64,000 nucleotides of DNA from Gongronella butleri (taxonomy: Eukaryota > Mucoromycota > Mucoromycetes > Mucorales > Cunninghamellaceae): the NCBI GenBank assembly GCA_025201375.1, contig JAIWZP010000081.1, forward strand, positions 34,074-98,073. The letters are read 5' to 3'. A program made the position numbers and the translations under genes. Under the pieces are notes generated by a model. It was not told where the DNA came from. It was given only the letters and a program-made list of their open reading frames with translations, and ran no database searches. Numbering within the stretch: the stretch's first letter is position 1; each line of letters begins with the position of its first letter. Below are positions 1-10,229 of this stretch, one piece after another.

Positions 1-1249
1 TGGTATTTGTGCCCTCCGAAACATTTTGAAACGGCTTCCAATGCTCCAAGAGCTAAAAATGGCAATTACCGATGGAAAGATAGACGGCCAGCATCTCGTG
101 CAATGGATGGCGGACAACCCGATTCCATGGCACCAGTCCAATCTCGAAACACTTGACTTGCGCGTTGATGTTTGTGACAACCAGGGGACGCTCTTTCCTT
201 ACGTGCTTTTGGTGTTTCTGTTGACGTCGTTCCAGCTCCATACCCTCTGTGTAGATTTGTTTTATGACTCGATTGATGGCACTGTCCGACACCCGGCGGT
301 TCTTTCGCGGCTTCCATCCTTTTTGGTCATGAATCTGCCAAGTTCGCTACGTTTCTCTGGCTACTTCCCTGAAGCTAACGACTCACAGCAATCTCAGCTA
401 CGCACTTTATTTTCTGGTCTGACGATACAAGGTACTCTCCACAATGTGGCATTGGTGGCATCGATGCTTCACAATCTCTTGAATTTGTTGCCAATTTCAA
501 GTGTGAGAACCGCCATGACATGGTACAAGGATCCTGGCAGGACAGGATTGCTAGCGCCTTTTCTTGAGCGCGCTCAGAATCTGTCAAGTATGGACATTTG
601 TTGCAGCTCGGGAATTCAATTTGATCAAGAAGAGCTTGCTGCCTGGGCCAGAGAACAAAGGCGATTCTCTTTGCAAACATTGCAATTTTGGAGGCTCGAC
701 GTCCATTGTTTGTCCAGTCTTGAGCATCTCGTAGAGGTGTGCCCAAATTTACGCAGCTTGAGCATTGGGGATCTTCGCTTTACCAACAATTCCTACAAGC
801 CTGTCATGCTGGAAAACGATTGGATGCCAATGCTGGTCACGATGTTTGCTGGGTCTGCGCCATGGATTTCGCTTCCAATTCGCGATTTGCATCTAAAATA
901 CCGTTTTACTGATCACGAACGTTATATACTACACATTGTCCTTCAAGATCAACGGATTAGTTCGCTACCATTGCAAATATACGCGAGCCGCTACCAAAAA
1001 AACCGGCCTGCTGGTGAAAGACGTCGATACGGGAAAATTCCCGCCAATGATGTTGAATGGTTCAAAGAGCAGCTCCACCAATGGTCCAAAGCATCCAATG
1101 CTTCTTCTACATTTGAGATTGATGAGCCTTCCACCTTCCCGTCACCAGTTGCCCGGGCTATCTTTATGTGTATCCGGTCAAAGAATCTGGTTTTTGTATC
1201 TTGCAAATCATTGGCGTCCTTTGACGCCCTGTGGGATGAATTGTCTTAA
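1..1249 (+). CDS. F-box-family paralog A, C-terminal part (cut by window edge)
   Basis: The reading frame is open from base 2 to a TAA stop overlapping an AATAAA signal. It encodes about 415 residues of a leucine-rich protein without obvious introns. It aligns along its whole length with the two complete paralogs downstream (starts 4224 and 7988), beginning at the shared motif KRLPMLQELKM, so the F-box N-terminus must lie left of the window. In this family the F-box binds SKP1 and the long C-terminal part recruits substrates for SCF ubiquitin ligases; that role is inferred from the intact paralogs. No canonical LRR consensus is visible by eye. It is closest to paralog C in its first third (ITDGKIDGQHLVQWMADNP is shared exactly) and at the C-terminus. 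Family membership is sure; the function is inferred. Confidence 0.8.
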   Translation, partial: GICALRNILKRLPMLQELKMAITDGKIDGQHLVQWMADNPIPWHQSNLETLDLRVDVCDNQGTLFPYVLLVFLLTSFQLHTLCVDLFYDSIDGTVRHPAVLSRLPSFLVMNLPSSLRFSGYFPEANDSQQSQLRTLFSGLTIQGTLHNVALVASMLHNLLNLLPISSVRTAMTWYKDPGRTGLLAPFLERAQNLSSMDICCSSGIQFDQEELAAWAREQRRFSLQTLQFWRLDVHCLSSLEHLVEVCPNLRSLSIGDLRFTNNSYKPVMLENDWMPMLVTMFAGSAPWISLPIRDLHLKYRFTDHERYILHIVLQDQRISSLPLQIYASRYQKNRPAGERRRYGKIPANDVEWFKEQLHQWSKASNASSTFEIDEPSTFPSPVARAIFMCIRSKNLVFVSCKSLASFDALWDELS

Positions 1250-2459
1250 TAAAGAACGGTCATTAGATGCTGTTTTGTTGGCAGCATAAAACAATATATA
1301 TGAAAAATAAAGTATAATAATAAATGATCGTGAATATATGATAAAAAACGTGCCGTTGATCCATCATGTATTTATAAATTGTAAGCTACAATAATGCACC
1401 GCCAAAACCCCACTTTCTCGTTAGAATGAATCTGCTCGTGCAACATTGCGGTCACTCGATGGCTCGCAATCACGATTTCAAAAAAAAAAAAAAAAAAAAA
1501 AAACGGATATCAAGAGGATTTGCAAGGGAATTACTATTCGCGCCCTCTCTTTTGATATTCGCATCCGCTGCTTCCCGATGGAAGTCTTTTTCGATTTCCG
1601 TCACGCTTGTCCGCGTGCAGCGTGCCTAAGTGCTTGCAAAAAGTGACGCGTGTGGTCTTTTCTCGCCATTGCAACGATTTTTGCAGGAAAAAATGCAGCG
1701 AGGGGCATTCAAATTCATTGTGCAAAACAGCCAATCCCTTATTCATATGTAAAAAGAAAATGGGTTATTTTGACCTCGTTTTTGGTCAAAAATGCGGCCG
1801 CATCCTACCACACGTTCAGTATAAAACTTGTGTACACCAAGAGGAGGGGAGCATTGGCAATGTGTTATTGTGTACTATATTGTGTACTATATTTTGCTCA
1901 GCGGCATGCTGATCACGGCTCAGCCGGCTAAAACGATGGCAAAAAAAAGGGTAAAATGGTTGGGTTTTTCTGATTTTCTCCCTGTTTGTTGGCACTATGC
2001 TCCTTGGGTCCCGATATGCGAAAGTTGGACGTTTTTAATTGTGTATGCTAATCATGTTTTCGGTCGTTTGGCTTGCGCGTGTCATCGTACAACTGAACGA
2101 AATCACGCATTCTATTTTGCTTTTTTTATGATAGCCTACCTATTAACATGGAACTCGAGTCCCCCCTTTTTTTTTTTATCTTTTGCATCGATGAAGCAAT
2201 ACGATACCCGCTAGTTATCCCCGGGTCAACTTTCCCGGATCTTGCTGTAAAATAATAATATTCTGCAAATTTGGGTTTTTTTCCAATCATCTTCTCTTCC
2301 CATGCTGCAATAAAAGCTTTCAAACTTTATATCGCTTTCAATGTGTCTGTAAAGGACAACCAGTTCAAATTTGACAGAAATCGGGTAACTGTAGCGAGAG
2401 CCATCTCAAATTGGAATAGCTTTGAAGTTTAGACAGGCACATTACCAAGCAATGCGTGA
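1250..2459. other. 3' flank of paralog A, A-tract and insertion; no gene seen
   Basis: The first ~250 bases after the stop resemble the 3' flanks of paralogs B (6000-6215) and C (10060-10280), including a shared 'cattgcggtcactcgatgg'-type segment. A run of about 22 A follows near 1481. After an inverted promoter-block copy (separate entry), about 1745-2440 has no counterpart in the right-hand repeat arm and looks like an insertion of ~0.7 kb. Short frames here lack homology I recognise. Confidence 0.5.
1590..1745 (-). repeat. Inverted copy of the F-box promoter block
   Basis: Read on the minus strand this segment matches the blocks immediately upstream of paralog B (about 3890-4030) and paralog C (about 7640-7785). 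Shared features are a 'caatgaatttgaatg'-like word, a 'gcaatggcgagaaaa' word and a 'gcacgctgcacgcgg' word. Here no F-box coding sequence follows it on the minus strand, so it is a stranded copy, probably produced when the flanking inverted repeat formed. Confidence 0.65.
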
Positions 2460-3860
2460 TTCAATACGCATCAAACTGATTTCATATGCATGGAGCATAT
2501 GTTACTGGTGCATTGCTAGGCCGTGAAATTGGCGACCAATTAGGTTGTTGTCGAGAAATTTTCATTTAAAACGATTTTATTGTATTTTAGCGTTTTGTCC
2601 ATCCTTTCACAACCTACTAGAAAAAAAGCTGTTTGAACCTGCAAATTCCACGCTTGCTCTTTCAAATGAGCCTACCCCCAGTGCGTTGCTGCCACTGGAT
2701 GGCGCGCAACGTCCATTTTCAAAAACCACGATTTTCCAAGGGCTACAGTCGACCTCGGGAAAATGGTGAAATTTAGGTCGCCCGGTCGCTACGCTAATCC
2801 CACCACATGATGAACGGCATCTCGTTTGCCTATAAAAATGCGCTAAAACCTGGAGGTCCAGTGGCTGGTTGTCGCGTAAAATGCAATGTTCCCCGTGTTT
2901 TCGCTACAAGGCTATCTCTACGAAAAGTGTCTGTATCTTGATGAAACACGCACCATCAGTAACACCACGGCATGCTGCGTACGGTGGCATTGGTGATCTA
3001 TGAAAAAGTGAATGTTTGGGCGTGTTTGACGCGGGTTTAGAATCATAGACAATTTTTGACGCGTGAAAAACCGCGTCAAGCATCGAGTGACACGCGTTTG
3101 GTCCTTTTCAAATCAATGCACCTGGTGTCCATCTTGCTATTGGACGCGTCGGCGCAGCAATCTTAGCGCGTTTTTATCGTGCAATTCGTTGTTGAAATTT
3201 AATCCAAAATCACAGATTGCTCGCCAACGAGCAATTGGATCAATCTCCTTTTCGTCGTTTTTCGTGGTTTCTTCATGTGATTCATCTTGTGTGCGAGTTT
3301 GGTGCAATTCTGGGAACCTAATTTTTCGATTTTGGTTTTGAACGCTCGCCACGGCTAAATTTTGATTTGCTGATGGCGAGCGCCAATGATGAGCGACATG
3401 CTTGAGCGTCGCGTCCCAATCAGATTTTCAGCGCGCCGCTTCACGATGGGATGCATTTCGGGCCGCTGTAGTGTCTCGTTGGTGACCTGCCATTATCATT
3501 TCTTCTAAAAATGATGATTGCCTAAGCAACCTGCATTCAACTTGTCCCTAGGTTACCCAAATTTGCAAGGGTGTGCACTTTGGCACTGTGCCTCATCCAC
3601 ATCATCATGTTGTCGGCAATGGGCTAGGGGCATCCTCGGAGTCACTTTGTGCCCCTCGATTAAAATACAATTTTGATGACAAAGTGAGCAGAGATCACAA
3701 AAAGGCTGGCTTGAGAGACAATGGACTTGAACCGTCTTGGTTCCGCTGTTTGAGGGGTTTCAATCGTCGATTGGTGGTGTTGTTGTCCAGCAAATGGTCA
3801 AAATGGCCGAAAAAGTCAAGAAATACGCGTGCATATTTGACCAAAACGCGTGAAAACAAC
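2460..3860 (+). repeat. Left arm of ~1.4 kb inverted repeat
   Basis: This arm matches 6220-7610 in reverse complement almost base for base over about 1.37 kb, by eye well above 90% identical with few indels. No transposase, helicase or reverse-transcriptase motif is seen in either arm; the ~85-residue frame shared by both arms (around 3573 and 6517) shows no family I know. The arm carries a GACGCG...CGCGTC near-palindrome at about 3059-3080. More diverged copies occur at 10230-11100, 26880-27760 and 54030-54960. Confidence 0.85.
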
Positions 3861-3879
3861 CATTTTTTTTCTATCAATA

Positions 3880-4223
3880 CAGTAATGGATTGATTGATCT
3901 GCACAATGAATTTGAATGACCCTCGTTCCATTTTTTCCTGAAAACATCATTGTAATGGCGAGAAAACGCATCACTTGCAAGCATTCGGCCACGCTGCACG
4001 CGGGCGAGTGTGACGAAAATAAAAAAAAAAAGGTGGGGGAGGCATGCTGCATTCTTAAAAAATGGCACTCAGACCACTCTTGGACGTGCTGCTTGGCAAA
4101 TTTTGGATGTCCGAATCAGGCACAGCTTGCGTGCGCGTGCCTCTTTTGTTTCATTTCGCTTCTCTTTTGTTTTTTGTTTTTTTGTTTTTTTGTTCACCAT
4201 CGTGCCCTTTCAGCTGCCAAAAC
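3880..4223 (+). promoter_or_regulatory. Duplicated upstream block and pyrimidine-rich leader of paralog B
   Basis: The block aligns in the same orientation with 7640-7987 upstream of paralog C. It ends in a T/C-rich stretch just before the ATG, as most genes in this window do. The frame through the T-rich leader is open in both paralogs and would add a hydrophobic segment if an upstream ATG (4062 here) were used. I treat it as 5' untranslated because the F-box begins directly after the ATG at 4224. Confidence 0.5.
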
Positions 4224-5957
4224 ATGGTTGCGTCCTTGCCTTTGGAAATTCTGCACGTTATTGTCGGTCAGCTTGCTGTACGCGACCTTCTCACGGTGCG
4301 TCGTGTGAATTCGACGTTGCGCGCTATCGCGACACCGCTGGCTGCAAGCAAGGGACGCGTTTTTTTCCACTCTGAAAAGCGTGTTCTTGACTTTGTCAAC
4401 TATATTGAATTGGGCAATGCAAATTTGCCTCTCCAGAACGCAGAATTCAACATCGAAGAGCCCATTAAGACAACCCTGATGGCTCGATTTTGTCGTGCGC
4501 TTGCCAGTTGCCGCAAGGTGGATATTGATTTTGGTGAAAGCGAATTTATAAACAATGACCCGTCGCTGCGCGAAATGTTTTTGGTTTTGAACATGCTGCC
4601 GTCTCTGGAGGGTTTGATTTTCAACTTTGTTTACGACGGGTTTTACATCAACGATCTTGAATGTCTGCTCCCAGCACGATTGAAGCGATTGAACTTGGGC
4701 GGTTTCCAAAGCAATACGTCTGGTTTTGGTGCCCTCTTGAACATTTCGAAACGGCTTCCAATGCTGCAAGAGCTAAAAATGACGATTCTCGATGGAAGAA
4801 TGAACGGCCAGCATCTCGTGCAATGGATGGCGGATAGCCAGATTACATGGCATCAGCCCAATCTCAAAAGCCTTGACTTGAAGGTTTATTCTGAAGACGA
4901 CGGAGGGGCGCTCTTTCCCTATGTAATTTTGGTGTTTCTGTTGACGTCGTTTCAGCTGCACACCCTCCATGTACAATTGTACGGTGATGCGACGAATACC
5001 ACTGTCCATCACCCGGCGATTCTTCCCCGGCTTCCGTCTTTTTTGGTCATGAATCTGCCAAATTCACTTTCTTTCTCTGGCATGTTCCCTGGCGCTGATG
5101 TTGCCGAGCAATCTCAGATACGCTCATTGTTTTCTGGTCTGACGATACAAGGAATTCTCCACAATGTGGGTTTGGACGCATCGATCCTGAACTGTCTCTT
5201 GAATTTGCTGTCAATGTCAAGTGTCAGAAGCGCCACAACGTCATACGAGGAACCTAATAGGACTGGATTGCTAGCGACGTTTCTTGAGCGCGCTCAAAAT
5301 CTGTCAAGTATGGGTATTTGGTGCAAATCGGGAATTCAATTTGATCAAGATGAGATTGCTTCCTGGGTCAGAGAGGAAAGGCGATTCTCTTTGCAAAACT
5401 TGCGATTCTGGAGGCTCCACGTGCAGTGTTTGTCCAGTCTTGAGAGTCTCGCCGAGGTGTGCCCAAATTTACACAGTTTGAGCATTCAAGATCTTCGCGT
5501 TGACAGCTATTCCTACACGCCTATCATGCTGGAAAACGACTGGATGCAAATGCTGGTCACGATGTTTGCTGGGTCTGTGCCATGGATCTCGCTTCCATTC
5601 CGCAATTTGCATCTAAAGTACTATTTTATGGAACACAAACGTGATACGCTGCACATTGTTCTTCAGGATCAACGTTTTAGTGCGCTACCATTGCAACTTT
5701 ACTTTTGCCGCTTCTTCAAATACGGACTTGAGCGTGGTGAAAAACATAAATATGTCAAAGTTCGCACCAGCGACGTTGAATGGTTTAAAAAGCAGCTCCA
5801 CCGATGGTCCAAGGGTTGCATGAACCCTTCCACATTTGAGATTGATTGCCCGCCCACTTTTCCGTCAGCAGCCGCCCGGTATATCTTCAAGTTAATCCAG
5901 TCAAATGACCTGGCTATTTTGTCTTGTAAATCGTTGGTTTCCTTAGATGCATTATGA
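4224..5957 (+). CDS. F-box-family protein, paralog B
   Basis: Intronless frame of 577 residues. Residues ~4-45 form an F-box: LPLEILHVIVGQL, then RDLLTVRRVNSTLRAIA, with the usual LP..I...I...L..rDLL...VN pattern. The remaining ~530 residues are Leu-rich with short repeats such as PNLHSLSIQDLR, compatible with an irregular solenoid for substrate binding. Expected role: SKP1-binding substrate adaptor of an SCF ubiquitin ligase; the target is unknown. The start at 4224 is chosen because the F-box follows at once; an in-frame ATG at 4062 would add 54 residues. The gene sits exactly between two inverted repeat arms. Positions 5340-5625 are nearly identical to the same part of paralog C although the flanks are clearly more diverged, suggesting recent gene conversion. 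Confidence 0.8.
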   Translation: MVASLPLEILHVIVGQLAVRDLLTVRRVNSTLRAIATPLAASKGRVFFHSEKRVLDFVNYIELGNANLPLQNAEFNIEEPIKTTLMARFCRALASCRKVDIDFGESEFINNDPSLREMFLVLNMLPSLEGLIFNFVYDGFYINDLECLLPARLKRLNLGGFQSNTSGFGALLNISKRLPMLQELKMTILDGRMNGQHLVQWMADSQITWHQPNLKSLDLKVYSEDDGGALFPYVILVFLLTSFQLHTLHVQLYGDATNTTVHHPAILPRLPSFLVMNLPNSLSFSGMFPGADVAEQSQIRSLFSGLTIQGILHNVGLDASILNCLLNLLSMSSVRSATTSYEEPNRTGLLATFLERAQNLSSMGIWCKSGIQFDQDEIASWVREERRFSLQNLRFWRLHVQCLSSLESLAEVCPNLHSLSIQDLRVDSYSYTPIMLENDWMQMLVTMFAGSVPWISLPFRNLHLKYYFMEHKRDTLHIVLQDQRFSALPLQLYFCRFFKYGLERGEKHKYVKVRTSDVEWFKKQLHRWSKGCMNPSTFEIDCPPTFPSAAARYIFKLIQSNDLAILSCKSLVSLDAL

Positions 5958-6219
5958 GGGTTTTGATTTCCTTATTAAACGCGACCATATTCAATTGTTA
6001 TGTTCGTGCTATGCATTAAAAATGACAATACATGCGGTGGTTGCAAAAAAAAAAAAAAAACAATTGGAACTATTTTATTGTATTTTGGTTTTTAATTGAT
6101 GAACTTGTATGCTACAATAATTTTTTTCTTTTTGTACGAACAATACCACAATTTCTCTTTGGAATAAATCAGCTCTTGCAGCATTGCGATTACTAGATGG
6201 CTCTCAATTCCGCCTCGCT

Positions 6220-7610
6220 TGCAGGTATAGCTGTTTTGACTCGTTTTTGGTCAAAAATGCACGCATATTTTTTGTCTTTCCTGTCATTTTGGTCATTTGC
6301 TGAGCAACAACACCACCAATCGACGATTGAAACCCCTCAAACAGCGGAACCAAGACGGTTCAAGTCCATTGTCTCTCAAGCCAGCCTTTTTGTGATCTCT
6401 GCTCACTTTGTCATCAAAATTGTATTTTAATCGAGGGGCACAAAGTGACTCCGAGGATGCCCCTAGCCCATTGCCGACAACATGATGATGTGGATGAGGC
6501 ACCATGCCAAAGTGCACACCCTTGCAAATTTGGGTAACCTAGGGACAAGTTGAATGCATGTTGCTTAGGCAATCATCATTTTTAGAAGAAATGATAATGG
6601 CAGGTCACCAACGAGACACTACAGCGGCCCGAAATGCATCCCATCGTGAAGCGGCGCGCTGAAAATCTGATTGGGACGCGACGCTCAAGCATGTCGCTCA
6701 TCATTGGCGCTCGCCATCAGCAAATCAAAATTTAGCCGTGGCGAGCGTTCAAAACCAAAATCGAAAAATTAGGTTCCCAGAATGGCACCAAACTCGCACA
6801 CAAGATGAATCACATGTAGAAACCACGAAAAACAACAAAAAGGAAATTGATCCAATTGCTCGTTGGCGAGCAATTGGTGGTATTGGACTAAATTTCAACA
6901 GGGGATTGCACGATAAAAACGTGCTGATAGTGCTGGGCTGACGCGTCCAATAGCAAGATGGACACCAGGTGCATTGATTTGAAAAGGACCAAACGCGTGT
7001 CACTCGACACTTGACGCGGTTTTTCACGCGTCGAAAATTGTCTATGATTCTAAACCCGCGTCAAACACGCCCAAAAATTCACTTTTTTATAGATCACCAA
7101 TGCCACCGTACGCAGCAAGCTGTGGTGTTACTGATGGTGCGTGTTTCATCAAGATACAGACACTTTTCGTGGAGATAGCCTTGTAGCGAAAACACGGGGA
7201 ACATTGCATTTTACGCGATAACCAGCCAATGGATCTTCAGGTTTTAGCGCATTTTTATAGGCAAACGAGATGCCGTTCATCATGTGGTGGGATTAGCGTG
7301 GCAATCTGGCGACTTAAATTTTACCATTTTCCCGAGGTCGACTGTAGCCCTTGGAAAATCGTGGTTTTTGAAAATGGACGTTGCGCGCCATCCAGTGGCA
7401 GCAGCGCACTGGGGGTAGGCTCATTTGAAAAAGCAAGCGTGGAATTCGCAGGTGCAAACAGCTTTTTTTCTAGTAGGTTGTGAAAGGATCGACAGAAGAC
7501 TAAAATACAATAAAAACGATTTAATTAAAAGTTTCTCGACAACAACTTGATCGATCGCCAGTTTCACGGCACAGCAATGCACCAGTAACACAAGCTCAAT
7601 GCATATGGAA
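6220..7610 (-). repeat. Right arm of ~1.4 kb inverted repeat
   Basis: Reverse complement of 2460-3860. It starts ~260 bases after the stop of paralog B and runs into the promoter block of paralog C. The A-tract near 6045 and the flank 'gcagcattgcgattactagatgg' before it are shared with the 3' flanks of paralogs A and C. Differences between arms are mainly substitutions, so the duplication looks fairly recent. It shares the GACGCG near-palindrome (about 7012-7035). Confidence 0.85.
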
Positions 7611-7639
7611 TCAGTTTGATGCGTACAGTAATGGATCAC

Positions 7640-7987
7640 GTATTGCTTGGTTGTTCTGCACAATAAATTTGAATGCCCCTCGTTACATTTGTTCCTGCAA
7701 AAATCGTTGCAATGGCGAGAAAATAGCACACGCGTCACTTGCAAGCACTTGAGCACGCTGCAGGCGGGCAAATGTGGAGGAAATCGAAGAAACGCCTCAA
7801 TTAGGAATGGGCGCTAGAGAGAACAAAAAAATGGCACTCGGACCACTCTGGATGTGCTGCTTGGCAAATTTTGATGTCCGAATCAGGCACAGCTAGCATG
7901 CGCGTGCCTCTTTTGTCTTTTTCGCTTCTCTTTCGTTTACTTCTTTTTTTTTTTGTTCTTCATCGTGCTCATTCAGCTTGCAAAAAC
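7640..7987 (+). promoter_or_regulatory. Duplicated upstream block of paralog C
   Basis: Direct-orientation copy of the block upstream of paralog B. Shared words include 'gcaatggcgagaaaat', 'cacgctgcaggcgggc' and 'atggcactcggaccactct'. The T-rich leader precedes the chosen ATG at 7988. As in B, the frame stays open through the leader (from 7871) and would encode a hydrophobic stretch. Confidence 0.5.
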
Positions 7988-9739
7988 ATGGTTGTGCGCT
8001 TGCCTTCGGAAATTCTGCGCATTATTGTCGACCAGCTTCCTGTAAACGACCTTCTCGCGGTGCGTCGTGTGAATTCGACGTTGTGCGCTATCGCGACACC
8101 GCTGGCTGCAAGCAAGGGACGCGTTGTTTTCCACTCTGAAAAGCATGTTCTTGACTTTGTCAAGTATTTTGAATTGGGCAATTCAATATTGCCTTTCCAG
8201 AGCGCGGCATTCATGCTCCTCGATGGCGGCATTCGGACATCCCTGATGATTCGATTTTGTCATGCGCTTGTCAATTGCCGCAACGTGCAGCTTGAACGCT
8301 TTGACAACTTCATTGCAGACAATGACTCGACGCTGCGCGAAATGTTTTTGACTCTCAAATTGCTGCCGTCTTTGGAGGGTTTGATTGTAGGATTGGGCGA
8401 TGACGTTATCGTCAATGACCTTGATTATCTGCTTCCAACGCGATTGAAGCGACTGCACGTCAGCAATCTTCGAAGCAATGCCTCTGGCGTATGTGCCCTC
8501 CAAAACATTTTAAAACGTCTTCCAATGCTGCAAGAACTAAAAATGACAATTACCGATGGAAAAATAGACGGCCAGCATCTCGTGCAATGGATGGCGGATA
8601 ACCCGATTCCATGGCACCAGTCCAATCTCGAAACACTTGAATTGCGGGTTGATGCTTGTGACAACGAGGGGGCGCTCTTTCCTTACGTACTTTTGGTGTT
8701 TCTGTTGACGTCGTTTCAGCTCCATTCCCTCCGTGTCTATGTGTACTATGAGGAGACTGATGGCACTGTCCAACATCCGGTGGTTCTTCCGCGGCTTCCA
8801 TCCTCTTTGGTCATGAATCTGCCAAATTCGCTTCATTTCTCTGGCGACTTCACTGGCGCTGGCGACCCTGAGCAATCTCAGCTACGCTCTTTGTTTTCTG
8901 ATCTGAAAATACAAGGTGTTCTCGACAATGTGGAATTGAAAACATCAATGCTTCACCATCTCTTGAATTTGCTGCCCATATCAAGTGTCAGAAGCGTCTT
9001 GACGTGGAGCAAGGAACCTGGTAGGACTGGATTGCTAGCGCCATTTCTTGAGCGCGCTCAGAATTTGTCTAGAATGGATATCAATTGCAATCCGGAAATT
9101 CAATTTGACCAAGATGAGATTGCTTCCTGGGTCAGAGAGGAAAGGCGATTCTCTTTGCAAAACTTGCGATTCTGGAGGCTCCACGTGCAGTGTTTATCCA
9201 GTCTTGAGAGTCTCGCCGAGGTGTGCCCAAATTTACATAGTTTGAGCATTTATGATCTTCGCGTTGACCACTATTCCTACACGCCTATCATGCTGGAAAA
9301 CTACTGGATGCAAATGCTGGTCACGATGTTTGCTGGGTCTGTGCCATGGATCTCGCTTCCATTCCGCAATTTGCATCTATACTATTTAATGGAACACGAA
9401 CGTAATACGCTGCACATTGTCCTTCAAGATCAACGTTATAGTGCACTACCATTGCAATTATACATGGGCTTCTACCAAAATGACCACCCTGAAGGCGAAA
9501 GAAGACGTCAATACGTGAAAATTTCCGCCAGGGATGTTGAATGGTTCAAAAATCAGCTCCACCAATGGTCCAAGGCATCCATTGTTTCTTCCACAAATGA
9601 GATTGATACCCCTTCCACCTTCCCGTCACAAGTTGCCCAGAGTATCTTCAAGTGTATCAAGTCAAATGATCTGGTTTTTATATCTTGCAAATCATTGGCG
9701 ACCTTAGACGCATTGTGGCATGATTTTTTCTCTTCCTAG
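7988..9739 (+). CDS. F-box-family protein, paralog C
   Basis: Intronless frame of 583 residues with an N-terminal F-box (LPSEILRIIVDQL, NDLLAVRRVNSTLCAIA at residues ~5-40) and the same Leu-rich C-terminal region as paralogs A and B. Predicted SCF substrate adaptor; substrate unknown. It is a mosaic. Around 8545-8640 and at the C-terminus (GERRR, DVEWFKNQLHQWSKAS) it resembles paralog A, while 9100-9385 is almost identical to paralog B. Start chosen at the ATG directly before the F-box. No intron is visible, in contrast to most other genes here; that may reflect family history or an old retrocopy. Confidence 0.8.
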   Translation: MVVRLPSEILRIIVDQLPVNDLLAVRRVNSTLCAIATPLAASKGRVVFHSEKHVLDFVKYFELGNSILPFQSAAFMLLDGGIRTSLMIRFCHALVNCRNVQLERFDNFIADNDSTLREMFLTLKLLPSLEGLIVGLGDDVIVNDLDYLLPTRLKRLHVSNLRSNASGVCALQNILKRLPMLQELKMTITDGKIDGQHLVQWMADNPIPWHQSNLETLELRVDACDNEGALFPYVLLVFLLTSFQLHSLRVYVYYEETDGTVQHPVVLPRLPSSLVMNLPNSLHFSGDFTGAGDPEQSQLRSLFSDLKIQGVLDNVELKTSMLHHLLNLLPISSVRSVLTWSKEPGRTGLLAPFLERAQNLSRMDINCNPEIQFDQDEIASWVREERRFSLQNLRFWRLHVQCLSSLESLAEVCPNLHSLSIYDLRVDHYSYTPIMLENYWMQMLVTMFAGSVPWISLPFRNLHLYYLMEHERNTLHIVLQDQRYSALPLQLYMGFYQNDHPEGERRRQYVKISARDVEWFKNQLHQWSKASIVSSTNEIDTPSTFPSQVAQSIFKCIKSNDLVFISCKSLATLDALWHDFFSS

Positions 9740-10096
9740 TCGCGGCCACAATAACAATCAAACCTTGACTTGATGTTTTATTCTCGCGCAGGACGTCCAC
9801 TATTGAAACGTCTGTTGGTCAGAATAAAAAAAAATAAGAAAAACAAAACATAATACTAAAATGATCACAAGCATCTAATAAAAAACGTGCCTTTGGTCGA
9901 TACCTTAATCAAGGCAATGGCAGATTGCTCAGCTTGGAGCAAGGGATGGCACAAAATTAAGCTATTCGCAGAAAACTGATATTTTGACACTTGTTAGAAG
10001 GTTGTGCGTGAACCAAGACACATGAAACCCACCCCTTCATATTTTAGACAATGGTTAGTTCGTGCTGTGTATTAAAAATGACAACCCCTTTGGTCG

Positions 10097-10127
<31 letters not shown>

Positions 10128-10229
10128 TTGGGATTATTTTATTGTTGAATTGATGGACTTGTAAGCCGCATTTTTTTCTTTTTGCACCGACAATATCACA
10201 CTTTATTGTTAGAATGAATCCGCTTTTGC
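9740..10229. other. 3' flank of paralog C; no gene seen
   Basis: AT-rich flank containing a run of about 28 A near 10099, preceded by the same 'ttaaaaatgacaa' word and followed by the same 'attattttattg' word found around the A-tract after paralog B. No coding potential was recognised. Confidence 0.5.

Noticed and set aside
2460..7610. Known transposon superfamily for the inverted arms
   Set aside because: No transposase, helicase, polymerase or clear terminal motif with target-site duplication could be seen, so no superfamily is assigned.
1481..10127. A-tracts after the F-box paralogs as retrocopy poly(A) tails
   Set aside because: The tracts lie hundreds of bases after the stops within shared flanks, and similar A/T runs are common throughout the window, so retroposition is not supported.
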